Both the position numbers and the translations under genes were made by a program. The notes under the pieces are model-generated. The model searched no databases and was not told where the DNA came from. It saw only the letters and a program-made list of their open reading frames with translations. This document shows positions 60,240-64,000 of a stretch of DNA of 64,000 nucleotides, piece after piece (positions within the stretch are counted from its first letter, which is position 1; each line of letters opens with the position of its first letter). Origin of the DNA: Okibacterium sp. HSC-33S16 (GTDB lineage Bacteria; Actinomycetota; Actinomycetes; Actinomycetales; Microbacteriaceae); NCBI RefSeq assembly GCF_024171565.1, contig NZ_JALJZZ010000004.1, forward strand, positions 186,001 to 250,000. The letters run 5' to 3'.

Positions 60240-62794
60240 TCGCAGGCTTGTCTCTTGACGGTGATCGTCACGGTCTGGCCGGCGGCGAGCTGGGTGTCCG
60301 CAGCGGGGTTCTGCTTGGACACCACACCCTTGCCTGGGCCAGCTTCCGGGTCGACCTCACATTCGCCGGCGACGCCGTAGCCAACCCCTTCAAGGGTCTT
60401 CTTGGCCGCTTCCGGGTCAGCGCCGACGACGTTCGGCACGGTCACCGGGGCGACGCCGCTCGACGGGCGCAGGGTGATTGTCGAACCTGTGGCGACTTCG
60501 CTGCCCGCACCCGGATCCGTGGCGGCCACGAGGCCAGCGCCGATGCTTGAGTCAACCGGAGCTCCGACCTGGACGCCGAAGCCGGACTTCTCGAGAATCG
60601 AGGTCGCCGCTTCAACGGACTGTCCGGCAACCTCAGGAACCGCGACGCGCTTCGCCTTGATCAGCGACTCGCTCGGGTCGGGGAACGCGTCTCCGCCGTA
60701 CTTCGCGATCGACGACTTGAGGATCCCGCTGAACACGGCGAACTTCGCGCTGAAGCCCGTCACGCCCCTTTTCACGTTGACGTCGTACATGCTCGAGGAT
60801 CCTGAGACGTTTCCGATCCAGAGCGAGGTGATGGCGTTGCTCGTACCACCGGTGATCCAGGAGTGCACCGCGTCATCCGCGGTTCCGGTCTTACCCATGA
60901 GGGGAGCGCCGGACACTGCGGCGCGAGACGCCGTGCCGCCGCCCTTGAAGACCGTCTCCATGGCAAACGTTGCGGCATGAGCGACCTCGGGGGTCACGGC
61001 TTGCGTGCAGGTGCTCTTCGGCGCGGCGATCTCGGCCCCGTCCGGGCCGATCACCTTGTCGATGGCGATCGGCGTGCAGGTGAGGCCGCTGTGTGCGATA
61101 CCGGCAATAGCGGTTGCGAGCGACAGCGGAGCGATTTCGTTGGCACCAAGCAGGGTTGCCGGGAAGCGCTCGAGTGGCTTTCCGTCAGCGCGGTGAACTC
61201 CCATGTCTTCTGCACCCTGGAAGATCGAGCACATGTCGAGCTTCTGCGCCATGGCGATGAACGCGGTGTTCACCGAGCGGCGGGTGGCGTCGATCGGGGT
61301 GATCGAGCCGGGGCTCGTGCCGTCGTAGTTCTTCGGGGTGTACGACTGGGTGTAATTCCCTGAACAGCTGTCTGTCCACTTGGAGAAGGTGCGCTTGGCC
61401 CCGTTCACCGACTCGTTGAGCGAGTGCCCCTCTTTGAGCCAGTCAAGGAGGATGAATGCCTTGAACGTTGAGCCGACCTGGAAGCCGGACGATCCGCCGT
61501 AGCCCTTGTCAGTGTTGTAGTTCACCGAGGTGTACTCGTTGCTCGTCGCAGTGACCGCGGGGTCATTGCTGAAGATCTTGTTCTGCGCCATCGCGAGCAC
61601 GCGGCCGGTTCCGGGCTGGACGGTCGAGGCCGCCGCACCGATATTGGTTCGCGCCATCGAGTGAGGGATCTGTGCATCGAGCGAGGCCTGGCTGGCGGCC
61701 TGCAGGTCGAGGTCCAGAGTGGTGTAGATCTGGAGTCCACCGCGTCGAAGCGCGGCAGCGCGTTCTTCCTTCGTTGCGCCGAACGCCGGGTCCTGCTTGA
61801 CGATCCAGGTCACATAGTCACAGAAGAATGCGGCGTTTCCGGCGGTCTGGCATCCGCTGCTCGGCGGCTGGATCGCCGGAGTAATCGGCGCAGCGATGGC
61901 CCAAGCGTGCTGCTCTGCCGTGATCTTGCCGTGCTCGAGCATGTCGTCGAGCACGTAGTCGCGACGGATCTTGGTCTTGGAATAACCGTCCGCCGCACCG
62001 TTGACCTCGTTGGCCGGCTTGTCGATGCGGAGGTTGCTCGGGTTGTTCACCATGGCGACGAGGGTCGCTGCCTGCTCGACGTTGAGGTCGATGGCGTTGA
62101 CGTTGAAGTAGTACTTGGCGGCAGCCTGAATGCCGTAGGTACGGGCACCGAAGTTGGCGATGTTCAGGTAGCCGAGAAGGATGTCGTCCTTCGAGTAGTC
62201 CTTTTCAACACCGATGGCGAGACGCATTTCCTTGAGCTTGCGCGCAGCACCCTCGGCGCCGCTCGCCGTCGTAGCGTCTTCCGCACACGCGTTGAGCTCC
62301 TCGTTGGTTGCCGACTCGGTCTCACACTGCTGGATGAGCACGTTCTTCACGTACTGCTGCGTGATCGACGATCCACCCTGGGTCTGGCCACCGACCACAT
62401 AGGTCTTGAAGATGGCTCGAGCGGTACCGATGATGTCGACGCCACCGTGCTCGAAGAAGCGCGGGTCCTCAGCGGCAACCGCGGCGTCCTTCGCGAACTG
62501 CGACACCTGGTCGCTCGTGACTTCTTCACGGTTCTGGTCGTAGAACGACGCGAGCAACGGCGTGCTGCCGTCGGACGCGGTCGCGTAAATATTGGTCTTT
62601 TCCATCGACTGACCCACTTTGAGGTAGTCGGGAAGTCCGTCGAACACACCGATGGTGTTGTTCGCGGTCATGCCGGTAACGGCAAGTGCGGGGGTCACGG
62701 CAGCGGTCACGAGGATTCCGGCTGCGACACTCAGGCCGACGAAGCCGAGGAAGCCCCCGAGCACACCTCTAGCCGTGCGTTTTTGTTCAGGCAT
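60236..62794 (-). CDS. Class A penicillin-binding protein with PASTA domains
   Basis: An 852-residue bifunctional peptidoglycan synthase. After an N-terminal helix come the GT51 transglycosylase (EDPRFFEHGGVD with the catalytic Glu, then GGSSITQQYVKN), a linker, and the transpeptidase with Ser442-x2-Lys445 (GSTFK), SVNTAF and the KTG motif (Lys635). Two PASTA domains end the protein (from about residue 710), which bind wall fragments or beta-lactams. No Shine-Dalgarno; TAAAGT lies six bases upstream of ATG 62794, so the transcript is probably leaderless. Likely PonA-type. Confidence 0.95.
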   Translation of the reverse strand: MPEQKRTARGVLGGFLGFVGLSVAAGILVTAAVTPALAVTGMTANNTIGVFDGLPDYLKVGQSMEKTNIYATASDGSTPLLASFYDQNREEVTSDQVSQFAKDAAVAAEDPRFFEHGGVDIIGTARAIFKTYVVGGQTQGGSSITQQYVKNVLIQQCETESATNEELNACAEDATTASGAEGAARKLKEMRLAIGVEKDYSKDDILLGYLNIANFGARTYGIQAAAKYYFNVNAIDLNVEQAATLVAMVNNPSNLRIDKPANEVNGAADGYSKTKIRRDYVLDDMLEHGKITAEQHAWAIAAPITPAIQPPSSGCQTAGNAAFFCDYVTWIVKQDPAFGATKEERAAALRRGGLQIYTTLDLDLQAASQASLDAQIPHSMARTNIGAAASTVQPGTGRVLAMAQNKIFSNDPAVTATSNEYTSVNYNTDKGYGGSSGFQVGSTFKAFILLDWLKEGHSLNESVNGAKRTFSKWTDSCSGNYTQSYTPKNYDGTSPGSITPIDATRRSVNTAFIAMAQKLDMCSIFQGAEDMGVHRADGKPLERFPATLLGANEIAPLSLATAIAGIAHSGLTCTPIAIDKVIGPDGAEIAAPKSTCTQAVTPEVAHAATFAMETVFKGGGTASRAAVSGAPLMGKTGTADDAVHSWITGGTSNAITSLWIGNVSGSSSMYDVNVKRGVTGFSAKFAVFSGILKSSIAKYGGDAFPDPSESLIKAKRVAVPEVAGQSVEAATSILEKSGFGVQVGAPVDSSIGAGLVAATDPGAGSEVATGSTITLRPSSGVAPVTVPNVVGADPEAAKKTLEGVGYGVAGECEVDPEAGPGKGVVSKQNPAADTQLAAGQTVTITVKRQACE

Positions 62795-62800
62795 AGGATC

Positions 62801-62806
62801 ACTTTA
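62801..62806 (-). promoter_or_regulatory. Candidate leaderless -10 element (TAAAGT)
   Basis: Minus-strand TAAAGT is followed by six bases and ATG 62794. Spacing-based inference. Confidence 0.5.
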
Positions 62807-62923
62807 AGCGACAAATCTGTAAAAGCGCCTTAATGGGCGTAGCGGAGGGTCAGCGCCCGCGCTGTGTCGCCGGACTTCGCGGCCCCCTGATGTCGTTCTC
62901 ATCACCGATACCGAAGGACCACC

Positions 62924-63085
62924 ATGACCCGCTGGGAGTACCTCACGACCCCCCTCATGATTCACAACACCGCCGCAATCCTCAATAACTGGGGATCCGA
63001 CGGCTGGGAGCTGGTGCAGGTTGTCAACGGCCCCGAGGGTGGGCTCGTTGCGTACCTCAAGCGCCCGATTGCCGAGGCTAACTAG
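62924..63085 (+). CDS. DUF4177 small protein
   Basis: A 53-residue protein: MTRWEYLTTPLMIHN, WGSDGWELVQVV and GLVAYLKRP match DUF4177, a small beta-alpha fold. AAGGA lies five bases upstream of ATG 62924. Its TAG overlaps the GTG of ridA by one base. Such a gene between a class A PBP and RidA is a common actinobacterial arrangement. Function unknown. Confidence 0.88.
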   Translation: MTRWEYLTTPLMIHNTAAILNNWGSDGWELVQVVNGPEGGLVAYLKRPIAEAN

Positions 63086-63546
63086 TGGCCCGCATCACCG
63101 ACCGGCTCGCTGAGCTGGGGCTCGAGCTTCCTGCTGTCGCCGCGCCCGTCGCCGCCTACGTTCCCGCCGTCGTGCAGGGCAACCTCGTCTACACCTCCGG
63201 CCAGTTGCCGTTCGTGTACGGTTCCCTCCCGGCGACCGGCAAGGTCGGCGCAGACGTTTCCGCTGAAGACGCGCAAGCGTATGCGAAGACCTGCGCACTC
63301 AACGCGCTGGCCGCGGCGGAGAGCGTGATCGGCTCGCTCGACCGCGTGACGCAGGTGGTGAAGGTGACCGGCTTCGTGGCATCCGACCCCACCTTCACCG
63401 GACAACCGGCTGTCATCAACGGCGCATCGACTGTACTGGGCGAGATCTTCGGTGACGCCGGTATTCACGCCCGGTCAGCCGTTGGCGTTGCGGTGTTGCC
63501 GATGGACGCGCCTGTCGAGGTGGAGCTGGTGCTCGCGTTTGCCTAG
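63085..63546 (+). CDS. ridA: RidA family protein
   Basis: A 153-residue RidA/YjgF/UK114 protein: VVQGNLVYTSGQLPFVYGSL, YAKTCALNALAAAESVIG, VVKVTGFVASDPTFTGQPAVINGAS, and GIHARSAVGVAVLPMDAPVEVELVLA. The Arg of the C-terminal HARSAVGV element normally holds the substrate carboxylate. RidA deaminates reactive enamines/imines. It overlaps DUF4177 by one base. Downstream of its stop is an in-frame heptad-coding repeat. Confidence 0.9.
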   Translation: MARITDRLAELGLELPAVAAPVAAYVPAVVQGNLVYTSGQLPFVYGSLPATGKVGADVSAEDAQAYAKTCALNALAAAESVIGSLDRVTQVVKVTGFVASDPTFTGQPAVINGASTVLGEIFGDAGIHARSAVGVAVLPMDAPVEVELVLAFA

Positions 63547-63651
63547 CTGACGCCCGCGTTGGCCGAGCTGACGGTCGCGTTGGCCGAGCTAGCCCGCACG
63601 TTCGCCGAGTTGACGGTCGCATTGGCCGAGCTGACGCCCGCGTTGGCCGAG
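63547..63651 (+). repeat. Five tandem 21-base repeats directly after ridA
   Basis: Five units of exactly 21 bases start at 63547, 63568, 63589, 63610 and 63631. In the ridA frame they encode heptads such as LTPALAE and LTVALAE, and the frame closes at TAA 63652-63654. Confidence 0.95.
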
Positions 63652-63672
63652 TAACCGACGCCGGGCACGGAG

Positions 63673-63725
63673 AAAGCGCTGATACACGGATGCCTATGGG
63701 CACGAACTCCGTGCATCGGCGCTTT
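63673..63725 (+). terminator. Intrinsic terminator of the ridA operon
   Basis: Arms 63673-63690 and 63708-63725 match at 16 of 18 positions and are followed by T residues. No gene is present from 63652 to 63837. Confidence 0.8.
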
Positions 63726-63837
63726 TTCCTTATGCGCCGTCTCCAGCTCGCCCTTCACCCGGGCACGTCAGCGTCCAACTTCGCACAGCGACTTCGCGTT
63801 CCACGGCACCGACCGCTGGGTCATGCACCATGGGCCG

Positions 63838-64000
63838 ATGAACGTACAAGCGTGGCTCAATTTGCGCGACGGCATTGCTCATCGCGGTGACGCCTTTGAC
63901 GCGGGGTTCACCGGGTATGCCATCAGGAAGGCGATCGGCGAAGACCGGGTGCGGGTGGTCCGCCGTCAGTGGCTGTACACCCGGCGTTGCCCGGCGCCTC
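63838..64000 (+). CDS. DUF559-like protein, N-terminus (partial at right edge)
   Basis: From ATG 63838 the frame is open to the edge. The opening (MNVQAWLNLRDGIAHRGDAF, AGFTGYAIRKAI, VRVVRRQWLYT) resembles the winged-helix N-terminus of Microbacteriaceae DUF559/Vsr-like nuclease-domain proteins and AbiEi-type regulators. An ATG 15 bases earlier is in frame and could be the start. Only 54 residues are visible, so the C-terminal domain is unknown. Confidence 0.6.
   Translation, partial: MNVQAWLNLRDGIAHRGDAFDAGFTGYAIRKAIGEDRVRVVRRQWLYTRRCPAP

Noticed and set aside
61661-62833. Plus-strand frame opposite the class A PBP, and similar long shadows at 13305-14243 and 47331-48506
   Set aside because: All lie wholly over well-supported genes and show biased composition without motifs.

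Overview
This window reads as chromosome of a high-GC actinobacterium, most likely Microbacteriaceae. The signs are GC-rich codon use, a DUF7882-type protein (46666-46995), GAF-ANTAR regulators, DtxR/Fur-type and CsoR-type metal control, sortase-type wall anchors, PASTA-containing PBP and LCP proteins, and many genes that lack a Shine-Dalgarno site and begin directly at a TANNNT promoter. The genus cannot be fixed from sequence alone.

Region by region. (1) 1-7283 is the end of an exopolysaccharide locus of visibly lower GC: the tail of a flippase, four glycosyltransferases, a WcaF-like acetyltransferase, and Gmd plus Fcl, which make GDP-L-fucose. (2) 7284-9147 is a graveyard of mobile elements holding an IS481-type and an IS110-type transposase remnant. 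(3) 9163-14222 carries UDP-glucose dehydrogenase, an LCP ligase, a phosphomannomutase-like HAD protein, and a sugar kinase/isomerase pair. (4) 14289-19290 is a complete zinc-uptake locus (aztA divergent from aztB-aztD-aztC-aztD) with a Fur/Zur-type palindrome in the shared promoter. (5) 19420-22712 has a secreted HNH nuclease convergent with VanZ, small proteins, and a membrane S-component-like protein. (6) 22879-30074 holds a 1,482-residue repeat surface protein with an LAATG anchor and a MalT-type regulator. (7) 30113-35045 has a tandem pair of GAF-ANTAR regulators, small stress-like proteins and an SDR. (8) 35046-37629 is an E. coli-PhoA-like wall-anchored alkaline phosphatase bracketed by two families of palindromic repeats. 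(9) 38810-42442 is a copper locus: csoR and two HMA proteins, divergent from a CPH-type P-ATPase, with two CsoR boxes. (10) 42582-46995 has flavin and folate-like enzymes and a small solute-binding lipoprotein coupled to a CDF transporter. (11) 47124-50412 is a c-di-GMP module: RsbQ-like hydrolase, PAS-GAF-GGDEF, and divergent EAL. (12) 50442-58925 has transport, LLM oxidoreductase, a degenerate signal-peptidase-like protein, a second HNH/VanZ convergent pair, a DUF4012 protein and an LPNTG protein. (13) 59041-63546 has tRNA-Pro(CGG), a metallophosphoesterase, a PASTA class A PBP, a DUF4177 protein and RidA. A DUF559-like gene runs off the right edge.

How parts fit together. Gmd, Fcl and Ugd supply fucose and glucuronate donors for a colanic-like polymer. 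The LCP protein is a candidate to attach it to the wall. The zinc, copper and CDF modules handle metals. The RsbQ/GGDEF/EAL cluster is the best candidate for an incompletely described signalling system. Several paralogous pairs (HNH+VanZ, HMA, GAF-ANTAR, AztD, and the 31.1-31.9 kb proteins) show that tandem or segmental duplication is a theme here. No CRISPR array, prophage or replication origin was seen.
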